This document shows positions 35,059-43,883 of a stretch of 64,000 nt of DNA, piece after piece. Source of the stretch: Breoghania sp. L-A4 (GTDB lineage: Bacteria > Pseudomonadota > Alphaproteobacteria > Rhizobiales > Stappiaceae); the NCBI RefSeq assembly GCF_003432385.1, contig NZ_CP031841.1, positions 1,178,001-1,242,000 of the forward strand, read 5' to 3'. The translations under genes were made by a program, and so were the position numbers. The notes beneath the pieces are model-generated. The model ran no database searches and had not been told where the DNA came from. It saw nothing but the letters and a program-made list of their open reading frames with translations. The first letter of the stretch is position 1; each line of letters starts with the position of its first letter.

Positions 35059-35688
35059 ATGGCTGGTATTTTTAATAGTAAAAAAGAACTTAAAAAAGAT
35101 CAGGTTAGAACATCTAGATTTGTGGTATTTTCTACAAAAATTGCATTCTATTCGACTTTTGTCGTATTAGTTGTTTCCACTTTTTTATTTGAAGCTTTTT
35201 TATATGATATTTTAAAATCAAATAATGTATTTGATTATTTGGTTGAATTTAAAGTTTTTGAATACTGGACAAAATTAAAAATAGATTATAATTATTTGAT
35301 ATCGATATCAGAATATGAATTTGCACAAAAATATGTAGTATACTATTGTTATATTACGGCTATTTTAATTTTTTGTTTTTTGTTTAATTTTATTTTATTG
35401 GCCGTAGCGTATATTTTTTATTCAAAAATAGAGGAGAAGGTGAACGTTAGATTTGTAATATACTATTCCGTCCCGGGGCTCGCAATATTGGGGCTTCTAA
35501 CGTTTGGGGTGAGGACGTTTTTCAGGGGCGAACTCGAATTTAGTCCGCGAGGAATTCCCGTTGGAGATATGGCGTTTGTATATGTAGTCTTGTCTCTAAT
35601 ACTTATTTCTATGTGTTTGTATGTAACTTATATTGCTTTTTTGAAAAAGATGATGTTTTTATTTTGGAGGCATCAAGTGAAAAATTAA
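35059..35688 (+). CDS. AT-rich orphan membrane protein
   Basis: 209 residues from the ATG at 35059 with GGAAG upstream; a TTG 12 codons earlier is less likely. It has four to five hydrophobic segments (about 20-45, 90-125, 145-160, 175-200) rich in Phe, Tyr, Ile and Val, and lysine-rich loops. Its base composition (mostly A/T at third positions) is far from the 65% GC neighbours, so it was acquired recently. It matches no family that I know. It sits next to tRNA-Gly, a common integration site, and is not accompanied by a recombinase. Confidence 0.7.
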   Translation: MAGIFNSKKELKKDQVRTSRFVVFSTKIAFYSTFVVLVVSTFLFEAFLYDILKSNNVFDYLVEFKVFEYWTKLKIDYNYLISISEYEFAQKYVVYYCYITAILIFCFLFNFILLAVAYIFYSKIEEKVNVRFVIYYSVPGLAILGLLTFGVRTFFRGELEFSPRGIPVGDMAFVYVVLSLILISMCLYVTYIAFLKKMMFLFWRHQVKN

Positions 35689-35933
35689 AAGAAGCTATGA
35701 AAAAGGATTCATTTGTAACTATTTTCATTTTTGGGGATGAGTATGCCAGAGGCCCGCGCCGTTAATTTAGAGAAACTAGATGAATTGGATAAGGTGGTTT
35801 CAGGGTCTAGCGGGTTCTGTGGCGTTATAGGGACTGGCCTTTCTGCCGCCGAAAAGGTTGGCTGGCGTGCTTCCCTATTGCTTCCCCGGGAAATAGTCGT
35901 TTTCGGATTATCAGCGTAAGCCATTGAAATAAT

Positions 35934-36007
35934 TGGAGCGGGTGAAGAGAATCGAACTCTCGTCTTAAGCTTGGGAAGCTTCTGCTCTACCATTGAGCTA
36001 CACCCGC
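35934..36007 (-). tRNA. tRNA-Gly (anticodon CCC)
   Basis: Complete cloverleaf on the minus strand: acceptor GCGGGTG pairing with CACCCGC, D arm GCTC-AATGGTA-GAGC, anticodon loop TTCCCAA giving CCC, T arm CGAGAG-TTCGATT-CTCT (with the consensus TTCGA), discriminator T and an encoded CCA end. The anticodon stem has one terminal mismatch. Same layout as E. coli glyU. The AT-rich islet borders its 3' end. Confidence 0.95.
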
Positions 36008-36169
36008 ATCAGGGTCCTATTTCCCGCGCGCCGACATGCTCTGTCAAGCGCCATTGCGGGTGCCGGCCGCCGTATTCTGTGCAGTTGCGCGATGCTCTCT
36101 TGAATGCACCGGTAAATCGGCCATCTTGCACGGGTGCTTGTCAGGGGTGGCGAAGGGACTCTATCGGCC

Positions 36170-36979
36170 ATGCGGGAAAAACTGAGGGCGCTCGTTCAGT
36201 CGCGCCAGTGGGAAATCACGATCATCTCGATCATCGTGCTCAACGCGGTGACGCTGGGACTGGAAACCAGCGAGACGGTCGTGACCGCATTCGGCGGAAT
36301 TCTCACCGCGATCGATCACACAGTGCTTGCGATCTTTGTCGCGGAGATCGCGGTGCGCATCTATGCCTACGGTCTGGGCTTTTTTCGCCGTCCGTGGAGC
36401 CTGTTCGACTTTATCGTCGTGACCATTGCCCTGTTGCCGGCCGCGGGCGGTCTCTCGGTGCTGCGCGCGCTGCGAATCCTGCGCGTGTTGCGGCTGATTT
36501 CCTCGGTGCCCTCACTGCAGAGGGTCGTCGGCGGGCTGATCAACGCGCTGCCCGGGATGGGCTCGATCGTCCTGTTGATGACATTGGTTTTCTATGTCTT
36601 TTCGGTCATGGCGACGAATCTCTACGGCGCCGCCTTTCCCGAATGGTTTGGCTCGCTGGGCGCATCCGCCTACACGCTCTTCCAGATCATGACGCTGGAA
36701 AGCTGGTCGATGGGCATCGTGCGTCCGGTGATGGAGGCGTTTCCGTTCGCCTGGATCTTCTTCCTGCCGTTCATCCTCGCCACCGCCTTCACCGTGCTCA
36801 ACCTGTTCATCGGCATCATCGTCTCCGCCATGCAGGAGGAGCACGATCATATCGCCGAAGCGGACCGGCAGGCGATCCATGACGAGACGGGATTGGTGCT
36901 GCAGGAGGTCAAGGCGTTGCGTGTGGAAGTCGCCGCGCTGCGCGAGGAAGTCAGAGGGAAAGACGGCGCGACGGGATAG
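36170..36979 (+). CDS. Bacterial voltage-gated sodium channel (NavBac family)
   Basis: 269 residues from the ATG at 36170, AAGGGA about 12 nt before it. One six-helix subunit: S1-S4 (residues 14-115), with arginines R99, R102, R105 and R108 in S4, and a pore with selectivity filter TLESWSM at 175-181, identical to that of NavAb, followed by S6 (about 195-220) and a coiled-coil tail (ETGLVLQEVKALRVEVAALR). Tetramers conduct sodium on depolarisation; in marine bacteria such channels affect motility and pH homeostasis. It stands alone between the tRNA and the yihY-like gene. Confidence 0.92.
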   Translation: MREKLRALVQSRQWEITIISIIVLNAVTLGLETSETVVTAFGGILTAIDHTVLAIFVAEIAVRIYAYGLGFFRRPWSLFDFIVVTIALLPAAGGLSVLRALRILRVLRLISSVPSLQRVVGGLINALPGMGSIVLLMTLVFYVFSVMATNLYGAAFPEWFGSLGASAYTLFQIMTLESWSMGIVRPVMEAFPFAWIFFLPFILATAFTVLNLFIGIIVSAMQEEHDHIAEADRQAIHDETGLVLQEVKALRVEVAALREEVRGKDGATG

Positions 36980-37001
36980 GCCGCGCGGACGAAGCGGATG
37001 G

Positions 37002-38150
37002 TCAGTCGTGGCGGTTGAACGAGGCGCCCACCGTGTCGGCGACCATGGCGCCGCGCTGGCCCATGGGCTTGGGATCGCCAACGGTGGAATCGATCGCTGT
37101 CTGGTGCTCGATCTCGGCGTCGATTTCCGCGCCGACGATCAGGATGATGACCGACAGCCACACCCAGACCATCAGGCCGATCACTGCGCCAAATGTTCCA
37201 TAGGTCGCGTTGTAGTTGGCGAAGTTCTCGATGTAGAGCGAAAACCCGATGGACATGGCAAGCCAGATCAGCGTCGCAAAGCCCGCGCCCCAGGTCAGCC
37301 AGCGCCATTTGGCGGGCTCCCGGCTGGGTCCGTAGCGATACAGCAGGATGATGCCGATACCGACAAGGCCCAGCACCACCGGCCAGCGCAGCAGCGCCAG
37401 CAGATAGGGCGCCGTGCCCTCCAGCGAGATCAGGGCCAGCACGGGAGGCACGATGCCGACCGAGAAGATCAGCAGGATGCCCAAGCCCATCGCGGCGAAA
37501 CTGAAGCAAAGCGACAGCAGGTTCACGACGAGAAAGCTGCGCTTTTCGCGCTCGTTAAATGCGATATTCATCGCCTCAAACAGAGCCTTTATGGCGTTGT
37601 TGACACTCCAGATCGAGACGGCGAGACCGGTGAGAAACGCATAGGACAGCGTGTTGTCGCTCTGCCGGGCAAGGGATGTGAGCTGGTCGCGGATGAGATC
37701 GATGCCGCCGGTGGGCGCGAAACCGCTGAACAGGTCGATGTGCTGGATGACGGTGGCAGGATCCGCGACAATGCCGTAGAGCGCCACGAAGGCGGCGAGA
37801 CCGGGGAAAAGCGCCAGCAGGAAATAAAAGGTGGCGCCGGCGGCCACCAGCATGACGTGGTCATGCGACAGCTGCAGATAGACACGCCAGGTGACGTCGA
37901 ACCAGCCCCGCCAGGGAATGGCGGAGGGGCGGTCGGCGTAGCGTCCGCGATCCTGTTCCCTCATGGCCGTGCGCAGGTCGTGTTCGGACGGCGAGGCGAC
38001 GTCCTCGGGCTCCGGGGCGGCATGCGCCGCCACTTCCGCCAGGGTCTCGCCCGGCGCGTCATCCATGGATCCATAGTCCCCGGGCGCGTGCGGCGCGCGC
38101 CCGGATTCCGGCATGGATGGGCGGGGTGCGTCTTTTGGCTCGTCACTCAT
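37002..38150 (-). CDS. YihY/BrkB family inner membrane protein
   Basis: 382 residues from the ATG at 38150. Residues 1-75 are a hydrophilic, Pro/Glu-rich extension absent from the E. coli protein; then six transmembrane segments with the family pattern ATFYFLLALFPGLAAFVAL near 105-125, WSVNNAIKALFEAMNIAFNE near 185 and GAEIDAEIEHQT near the end. The family was once called RNase BN, wrongly; its function is unknown. It is the last gene of a minus-strand group dcd-yigZ-yihY. Confidence 0.9.
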   Translation of the reverse strand: MSDEPKDAPRPSMPESGRAPHAPGDYGSMDDAPGETLAEVAAHAAPEPEDVASPSEHDLRTAMREQDRGRYADRPSAIPWRGWFDVTWRVYLQLSHDHVMLVAAGATFYFLLALFPGLAAFVALYGIVADPATVIQHIDLFSGFAPTGGIDLIRDQLTSLARQSDNTLSYAFLTGLAVSIWSVNNAIKALFEAMNIAFNEREKRSFLVVNLLSLCFSFAAMGLGILLIFSVGIVPPVLALISLEGTAPYLLALLRWPVVLGLVGIGIILLYRYGPSREPAKWRWLTWGAGFATLIWLAMSIGFSLYIENFANYNATYGTFGAVIGLMVWVWLSVIILIVGAEIDAEIEHQTAIDSTVGDPKPMGQRGAMVADTVGASFNRHD

Positions 38151-38269
38151 GCTGCGTTCGCCCCTGCATCGTCCCGCCACCCTTTCCCGCGCCCGCCGGC
38201 ACCTGCCGCCCGATAAACGGCCCGAATGGCCGGTTCGTTCCCTTCGGCCAGGAACGACGCAATGCGGGC

Positions 38270-38818
38270 TCAGAAGGTCCCCAGCATGTCGGCTGGGCCG
38301 CTCAGGGTCAATGAAACGCCGGTCTCGTCGAAGACACGCGCCTCGATGGTGAGCCCCGCCTGGGCGGCGCGCTGCTCCAATGCGGATGACTCGTTGAAGC
38401 CGGCAGTGACGGTCTTGCGGCCCATGCGAAGCCACGGCCGACGGTCGGACCGTTCGATGGCGTTCTGAACGGCACCCGAATAGGCGCGCGCCAGCCCGCC
38501 GCCGCCGAGCTTCACACCGCCGAAATAACGCACGATGATCACGCCGACATCGACCAGCTCCGCGCCCTGCAGCACCTTGAGACATGGCATTCCGGACGTT
38601 CCCGCCGGCTCGCCGTCGTCCCTGGCGCCTTCCTCGATCCTGCCGTCGTCCATCATCCGCCGGAAGGCCGTCACATGATGGTTGGCCTTGCGATGCTCGG
38701 CACGCAGCTCGGAAAGCCGTGCGTCAAAGGCGGCAATGGGAACGAGAGAGGCCAGAAACCGCGACTTGCGGTCCTCGAGTTCACCAAGGCATTCGGTGGT
38801 GATGGTCTGAAGTGCCAT
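38270..38818 (-). CDS. YigZ/IMPACT family protein
   Basis: 182 residues. The UPF0029/IMPACT motif is present as DDGEPAGTSGMP near residue 67, followed by VGVIIVRYFGGVKLGGGGLARAY given by its position near 90-113. These proteins are thought to bind RNA or regulate translation, but the bacterial role is not known. It begins 10 nt after the end of dcd and is cotranscribed with it. Confidence 0.92.
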   Translation of the reverse strand: MALQTITTECLGELEDRKSRFLASLVPIAAFDARLSELRAEHRKANHHVTAFRRMMDDGRIEEGARDDGEPAGTSGMPCLKVLQGAELVDVGVIIVRYFGGVKLGGGGLARAYSGAVQNAIERSDRRPWLRMGRKTVTAGFNESSALEQRAAQAGLTIEARVFDETGVSLTLSGPADMLGTF

Positions 38819-38828
38819 CTTTGCGGGC

Positions 38829-39928
38829 TCAGCCGATGGGTTTGAAGTGCTTCGACAGTTTTAGCGCCTGACCCTGGTAGTTCGAGCCGATGCCTTCGCC
38901 GTAGAGCGTCCTGGGCGCTCGCACATGCGTTCGTAGACCAGCCGGCCGATGGTCTGGCCATGGTCGAGAATGAAGGGCACGTCGTGCGAGCGGACTTCGA
39001 GCACCGCGCGCGAGCCTTCCCCGCCAATGGCGGAATGGCCGAAGCCCGGATCGAAGAAGCCGGCGTAATGTACCCGGAACTCGCCGACCAGGGGATCGAA
39101 GGGCACCATTTCGGCCGCGAAATCCGGCGGCACGTGCACGGCCTCGTTGGAGACCAGAATGTAGAACTCGTTCGGGTCGAGGATCAGCGAGGCGTCTCCC
39201 CGCCGGCGGATGGGTTCCCAGAAGTCGAGCGGATCGAGCGCGCCCTTGACGTCCATGTCAATGACGCCGGTGTGGCGCTTGGCGCGGTAGCCGACGAGCC
39301 TGTCGTCGCCCATGCCGGCCAGATCGATCGACAGCTGCACGCCGCCGCCGATGCGCGCGGCGCCGCCATCCACCAGGGCGGATTCCGTGTCGATGCCGAC
39401 GAGTTCACTGTCGGAAATCAGGGCGTGGCCACGGCGGAAGCGGATCTGCGAAAGACGCGAGCCCGTGCGCACCAGCACGGGAAACGTCTTGGGGCTGATC
39501 TCGGCGTAGAGCGGTCCGGTGTAGCCCGGAGCCACCGTGTCGAACTCACGGCCCTCGTCGGTGATCACGCGGGTGAACACATCGAGCCGGCCGGTGGAGC
39601 TTTTCGGATTGGTGGTCGCGGAAAGGTCCGAGGGCAGGGCCAGTCCTTCGAGCAGCGGCACGATATAGACGCAGCCGGTTTCCAGAACGGCGCCGCCGCT
39701 CAGGTCCACCTCGTGCAGCTTCAGCCGCTCGAGCTTGCTCTCGACCGAATTGCCGGGACCGGGCAGAAAGCTGGCGCGAACTCGCCAGGCGACCTGCCCC
39801 AACCTGAGATCCAGGCTGGCGGGCTGGATCTGGTCTGCGTCGCGCGGCCGGCCGGCTGCAATGCCTCCGGTCGCAAAAAGAGCTTCGATGCTGTGCGCCG
39901 GAAGTATGCCGATCGGCTCGCCCGTCAT
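38829..39928 (-). pseudogene. dcd: dCTP deaminase (long type), one frameshift near the C-terminus
   Basis: Start taken at the ATG 39928 (MTGEPIGILPAHS) six nt after AGGA; an ATG two codons earlier is possible. The 366-residue alphaproteobacterial form holds two dUTPase-like halves: QIQPASLDLRLG, then SATTNPKSSTGRLDVF near 100, VAPGYTGPLYAEISP near 130, and FDPGFGH in the second half. The frame breaks near 38913-38915 (a GGG run) so that the last 20 codons, ending with LYGEGIGSNYQGQAL and LKLSKHFKPIG, are read in another frame and the 1100-nt span becomes a multiple of three on adding one base. Makes dUTP from dCTP. Likely an assembly error. Confidence 0.85.
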
Positions 39929-40130
39929 GGTCATCCTGTCTTTTGGTTGCCTCGTCCCGCCGCACCGGCCCGATGATCCCGGCAAGGGACCGAATCCGGC
40001 AAGGCATGGACAAGATGCGTCAAGCGAGTAGGCTTGGGCAACTCGTTCGCGTGCGGGCGACTCCGTCCCGATGCAGGATGATCTAGCCGATCCGCGCATT
40101 GACGCCAAGGATCAGTTGCCGTAATCAGAA

Positions 40131-40190
40131 GGTGATCCGTGGTAATTTGGGCCGGCCGGCTTGCAGCCACGTTAAACAAGTCGCTAAAAG
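40131..40190 (+). ncRNA. SAM-II riboswitch upstream of metZ
   Basis: The stretch holds the conserved SAM-II (metA motif) elements: CGTGG (40138-40142) pairing with CCACG (40167-40171), the TAATTTGG loop, GCTTGCAGCCACGTTAAAC and the pseudoknot strand CAAGTCGCTAAAAGG. The class binds S-adenosylmethionine and represses methionine biosynthesis genes in alphaproteobacteria; here it stands directly before metZ. The terminator hairpin 10 nt downstream suggests control of transcription as well as, or instead of, translation. Confidence 0.9.
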
Positions 40191-40200
40191 GTCGGGAGCT

Positions 40201-40233
40201 AAAAACCCCGGCCGTCTATGGCCGGGTTTTTTT
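40201..40233 (+). terminator. Terminator between the SAM-II aptamer and metZ
   Basis: Left arm AAAAACCCCGGCC (40201-40213), loop GTCTAT, right arm GGCCGGGTTTTTTT (40220-40233), one C-T mismatch inside. A run of seven T completes an intrinsic terminator. The ribosome binding site of metZ (GGAG, 40240-40243) lies just beyond it. Confidence 0.85.
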
Positions 40234-40249
40234 GTTTTTGGAGCTGACG

Positions 40250-41476
40250 ATGAGCGGATATCAGGACAGGACTTGGCGCCCGGCGACGACGCTGGTGCAC
40301 GGCGGAATCACGCGGTCTCCCTTCGGCGAGACCTCCGAAGCCATGTTTCTGACGCAAGGGTTCGTCTACGACAGCGCGGAAGCGGCGGAAGCCCGCTTCA
40401 AGGGCGAGGACGAGGGCTTCATCTATTCACGCTATGCCAACCCCACCGTTGCGATGTTCGAGGAGCGCATGTGCCTGCTGGAGGGCGCCGAGGCCGCGCG
40501 CGGCACCGCCAGCGGCATGGCCGCCGTGAACACCGCGATCATGGCCGCCGTGAAGGCGGGCGATCATGTGGTCGCCGCCAAGGCGCTCTTCGGCTCCTGC
40601 CGCTACATCATCGAGACCCTCTTGCCGACCTTCGGCGTCGAGGCCACGCTGGTCGATGGCACCGACCTCGAGCAGTGGAAGGCGGCCGTCAGGCCCAATA
40701 CCACGGCGCTGTTTCTGGAATCCCCGACCAATCCGACGCTCGAGATCATCGACATCGCGGCCGTTGCCGACATCGCGCATGTAGTTGGCGCGCGGCTTAT
40801 CGTCGATAACGTCTTTGCCACGCCCCTGTGGCAGTCGCCGCTCAAGCTGGGCGCGGACGTTGTGATCTACTCCGCCACCAAGCACATTGACGGTCAGGGC
40901 CGGTGTCTGGGCGGCGTGATCCTCTCCGATGAGGAGTGGATCGAGGAAAAGGTGCATCCGCTGTTCAAGCACACGGGTCCGAGCCTGAGCCCCTTCAACG
41001 CCTGGGTGATGCTGAAGGGTCTCGAGACGCTGCCGCTGCGCGTCGAGCGCCAGACCGCGACGGCCGCGATGATCGCGGATTATCTCGCCGGACACCAAGG
41101 CGTCGCCCGGCTGATCTATCCCGGCCGGGACGACCATCCGCAGGCCTCGGTCGCCCGCAAGCAGATGACCGGCGGCTCGACGCTCATCGCCTTCGAACTC
41201 GCAGGCGGCAAGCCCGCGGCCTTCGCGGCCTGCAACGGCGTGGACATCATCAAGATCTCGAACAATCTCGGCGACGCCAAGAGCCTGATCTGCCATCCGG
41301 CGACGACCACGCACCAGAGCCTCAAGGAAGAGGCGCGGGCGGAACTGGGCATATCCGGCGGCATGCTGCGCCTGTCCGTCGGGCTCGAGGATCCGGATGA
41401 TCTGATCGCGGATCTCGACAAGGCGTTGGGTCAGTCCGTGACACTGCATCGCGGCGCGAGCCTCGAGACAGCCTGA
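40250..41476 (+). CDS. metZ: O-succinylhomoserine sulfhydrylase
   Basis: 408 residues from the ATG at 40250 behind GGAG; the open frame to the left runs through the riboswitch and is not translated. PLP enzyme of the Cys/Met metabolism family: YSRYANPTVAMFEERM near 60, SGMAAVNTAI near 88, DNVFATP near 186 and the PLP lysine K211 in YSATKHIDGQGR, the latter typical of MetZ. It makes homocysteine from O-succinylhomoserine and sulfide, the direct sulfhydrylation route of methionine synthesis. Regulated by the SAM-II riboswitch immediately upstream. Confidence 0.95.
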   Translation: MSGYQDRTWRPATTLVHGGITRSPFGETSEAMFLTQGFVYDSAEAAEARFKGEDEGFIYSRYANPTVAMFEERMCLLEGAEAARGTASGMAAVNTAIMAAVKAGDHVVAAKALFGSCRYIIETLLPTFGVEATLVDGTDLEQWKAAVRPNTTALFLESPTNPTLEIIDIAAVADIAHVVGARLIVDNVFATPLWQSPLKLGADVVIYSATKHIDGQGRCLGGVILSDEEWIEEKVHPLFKHTGPSLSPFNAWVMLKGLETLPLRVERQTATAAMIADYLAGHQGVARLIYPGRDDHPQASVARKQMTGGSTLIAFELAGGKPAAFAACNGVDIIKISNNLGDAKSLICHPATTTHQSLKEEARAELGISGGMLRLSVGLEDPDDLIADLDKALGQSVTLHRGASLETA

Positions 41477-41590
41477 GTAACCGTATCGTGAGAAATGCCG
41501 TTGCGTGATTTTTCCGGCCTGCAATAGATTGATCCTTGCGCCGCTTTGTGGCGGGTTGTAGCGGATTGATTGCAGGTCGGGAGAATTGCC

Positions 41591-42406
41591 ATGCGGATTG
41601 CGCGACTGATTGCGGGGGCGGCGCTGGCGGCCGTATTGGGATGTGTTGGGCCGGCCGCGGCGGCGAGCTGCGGCAACGGACCAGGCGGGTTCAATGCCTG
41701 GCTGGCGGATTTCAAACGCCAGGCCGTGGCGCAAGGCATATCCCAGCGCACCGTCAACGCGGCGCTCAAGGGAGTCAGCTACAACCCCCGGGTGATCAAG
41801 CTCGACCGCTCGCAGAAATCCTTCAAGCTGAGTTTCGACCAGTTCTATAAGCGCCGCGTCGACAACGCGATGATCAAGCGCGGCCGCGCGTTGATGGCCA
41901 GCAACAGGCGGCTGTTCGACAGCATCGAGCGCCAATACGGCGTCCCGGCCGAGGTCATCGTGGCGATCTGGGGTCTGGAGACCGGCTTCGGACGCAATTC
42001 CGGCAGCATGCCGGCGATCCGCTCGCTGGCCACGCTGGCCTACGACTGCCGGCGCTCCGACTTCTTCACCAACGAGCTGATGAGCGCGCTGACGATTGTC
42101 CAGCGCGGCGACATGGCGCCGGCCAACATGAAGGGCGCCTGGGCGGGGGAACTGGGGCAGACCCAGTTCCTGGCCTCGTCCTACGTGAAATATGCCGTCG
42201 ACTATGACGGCAACGGCCGCCGCGACCTGATCCGGTCCGTGCCCGACGTGTTGGCCTCCACCGCCAACTATCTCAAGCAGTATGGCTGGCGGCGTGGCCA
42301 GTCCTGGGAGCCTGGCTCGGCCAACTATGACGTGCTGTTCAAATGGAACCGGGCCAAGGTCTACGTGCAGACCATCTCGGTGATGGCGAGCAAGCTGCGC
42401 GGGTAG
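41591..42406 (+). CDS. Lytic murein transglycosylase (MltB-like)
   Basis: 271 residues with a signal peptide (hydrophobic 5-20, cleavage near AAAASC; the cysteine C27 might make it a lipoprotein, though the context is not a perfect lipobox). SLT-type domain of family 103: catalytic glutamate E130 in WGLETGFGRN, ATLAYDCRRSDFF near 150, and GAWAGELGQTQFLASSY near 180. It cleaves peptidoglycan with formation of anhydromuropeptides. It lies 114 nt after metZ on the same strand and is convergent with the phosphatidyltransferase gene (6 nt). Confidence 0.92.
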   Translation: MRIARLIAGAALAAVLGCVGPAAAASCGNGPGGFNAWLADFKRQAVAQGISQRTVNAALKGVSYNPRVIKLDRSQKSFKLSFDQFYKRRVDNAMIKRGRALMASNRRLFDSIERQYGVPAEVIVAIWGLETGFGRNSGSMPAIRSLATLAYDCRRSDFFTNELMSALTIVQRGDMAPANMKGAWAGELGQTQFLASSYVKYAVDYDGNGRRDLIRSVPDVLASTANYLKQYGWRRGQSWEPGSANYDVLFKWNRAKVYVQTISVMASKLRG

Positions 42407-42412
42407 GGCCGC

Positions 42413-43024
42413 TCATCGTCGCGTCAGGATATAGGCGACGTTGATCACGCGCGTGGCGGCGCTCAGGAAACACAGGCCCGCGAATACCCAGGCGATCATG
42501 GCAAACGACGCAGGCCACAGGCACATCAGCACGAAGGCCGCGATGGTCTCCGTGCCCTCGGCCAGGCCGCCGAGATAGTAAAGCGACTTGATGCCCTGCG
42601 ACGATGTCGCCATGCCGCGCTTTTCCGCCATCACGGCAAATGCCAGGAACGTCGTGCCGCTGGCGTAGAAGCTTGCCAGCAGCACCGCGCCCGCAAGCGC
42701 GTTGGCCTGAGGATCGTGGATCAGAAAGGCCAGTGGCACGGCGGCGTAGAAGAAGAAATCGAACGTGATGTCGAGAAAGCCGCCGAGATCGGTCGTTTTG
42801 CTGGCGCGCGCGATGGCGCCGTCCAGCCCGTCGGCGAGACGGCTGGCGATGATCAGCGCCAGGCCGATCAGCATGTGCCCATACACAATCGCCAGTGCCG
42901 CGCCCAGGCCCAGGACAAGCCCTGCGGACGTCACGGTGTTGGCGCCGATGCCCATCGCCGCGAGGCCGCGTCCCGCAACGTTGAGCGGCGGATCGATCAG
43001 TTTGCGCGCGTGGCGGTCGAGCAT
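42413..43024 (-). CDS. CDP-alcohol phosphatidyltransferase family protein
   Basis: 203 residues, six transmembrane segments. The family's catalytic pattern D-x2-D-G-x2-A-R-x8-G-x3-D-x3-D is complete: DGLDGAIARASKTTDLGGFL then DITFD, residues about 65-89. Such enzymes transfer a phosphatidyl or related group from CDP-diacylglycerol to an alcohol. The acceptor is not predictable from this. Confidence 0.9.
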   Translation of the reverse strand: MLDRHARKLIDPPLNVAGRGLAAMGIGANTVTSAGLVLGLGAALAIVYGHMLIGLALIIASRLADGLDGAIARASKTTDLGGFLDITFDFFFYAAVPLAFLIHDPQANALAGAVLLASFYASGTTFLAFAVMAEKRGMATSSQGIKSLYYLGGLAEGTETIAAFVLMCLWPASFAMIAWVFAGLCFLSAATRVINVAYILTRR

Positions 43025-43302
43025 GGCGGATTGGCTTCAACGTGTCCGGGGGATCGGCGGGTGCCTCGAAATCGCGCCACACTCGCCCGATCGGAGCCCC
43101 GGCGTCAATGCGGCGGCTGTCTTGTGCAGGTTGCCATTGACGCCGGGGCGGCGTCGCGGTAGTGCCGCTGTCGATATGACGGCGCGTCTTGTGGTTCACC
43201 GCGCGCCTGTCTGCACGATGGCTCGCCGGGTTCCGATGGCTCGACGGGCGACAGCCGGGGAGGCCGCCCGTATCCGGCCGGCAGGAAGTTCAGGATAGGC
43301 GC

Positions 43303-43695
43303 ATGTACCGTTCGCTCACCCGCGGGATACAAGTCACCGTCGAACCGGTGTATCTGGAAGACGAATCCGCACCCGCGGAAAACCACTATTTCTGGGCTTA
43401 CACGGTCGAGATCGTCAATCAGGGGACCGAGCCCGTGCAGTTGCGCGCGCGGCACTGGAAAATCACCGACGCGCTGGGGCGCGTGGAAGAAGTGCGCGGC
43501 GCAGGCGTTGTCGGCGAAGAGCCGCGGCTGGAGCCGGGAGAGCGCTTCGAGTATACCTCCGGCTGTCCGCTGGCCACCGCATCGGGCTTCATGATCGGTT
43601 CCTATCAGATGGAAGGCGCGGACGGCGAGGCCTTCTCGGTGGATATTCCGGCCTTCTCCCTCGATTTGCCCGACGCTCCCCGGGTCCTGAACTAA
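43303..43695 (+). CDS. apaG: ApaG domain protein
   Basis: 130 residues, full ApaG length, from the ATG at 43303. Beta-sandwich signature: [18 protein letters not shown] near 30-48, [15 protein letters not shown] near 52, [20 protein letters not shown] near 72-91 and MIGSYQM near 100. ApaG proteins bind nucleotides or pyrophosphate; their role (possibly linked to Ap4A) is unsettled. Precedes trkH by 188 nt on the same strand. Confidence 0.95.
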   Translation: MYRSLTRGIQVTVEPVYLEDESAPAENHYFWAYTVEIVNQGTEPVQLRARHWKITDALGRVEEVRGAGVVGEEPRLEPGERFEYTSGCPLATASGFMIGSYQMEGADGEAFSVDIPAFSLDLPDAPRVLN

Positions 43696-43883
43696 CACCT
43701 CGCCACGGCCGCCGCATCGCACCGGCGCGGGCTCGCCTATGCCGCAGTCCGTGCAGCCGCGCCCAACGCGTGCCGCGGAACACATCATTCCCGTGGCAGA
43801 GCGATTGACGCAAGGTGCGTCCCGGTTGAAAGTCGCGGCCGCGCGCATGGTCGTGCGGAACACCCGATTCGAGAGGCGCCGCA

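Noticed and set aside
35709-35993. Minus-strand open frame overlapping the tRNA-Gly, and a plus-strand 62-residue frame at 35731-35919
   Set aside because: The first begins inside the tRNA and reads TRVRFSSPAP, a common artefact of tRNA T arms. The second overlaps it, has no ribosome binding site and no family features. Neither is supported.
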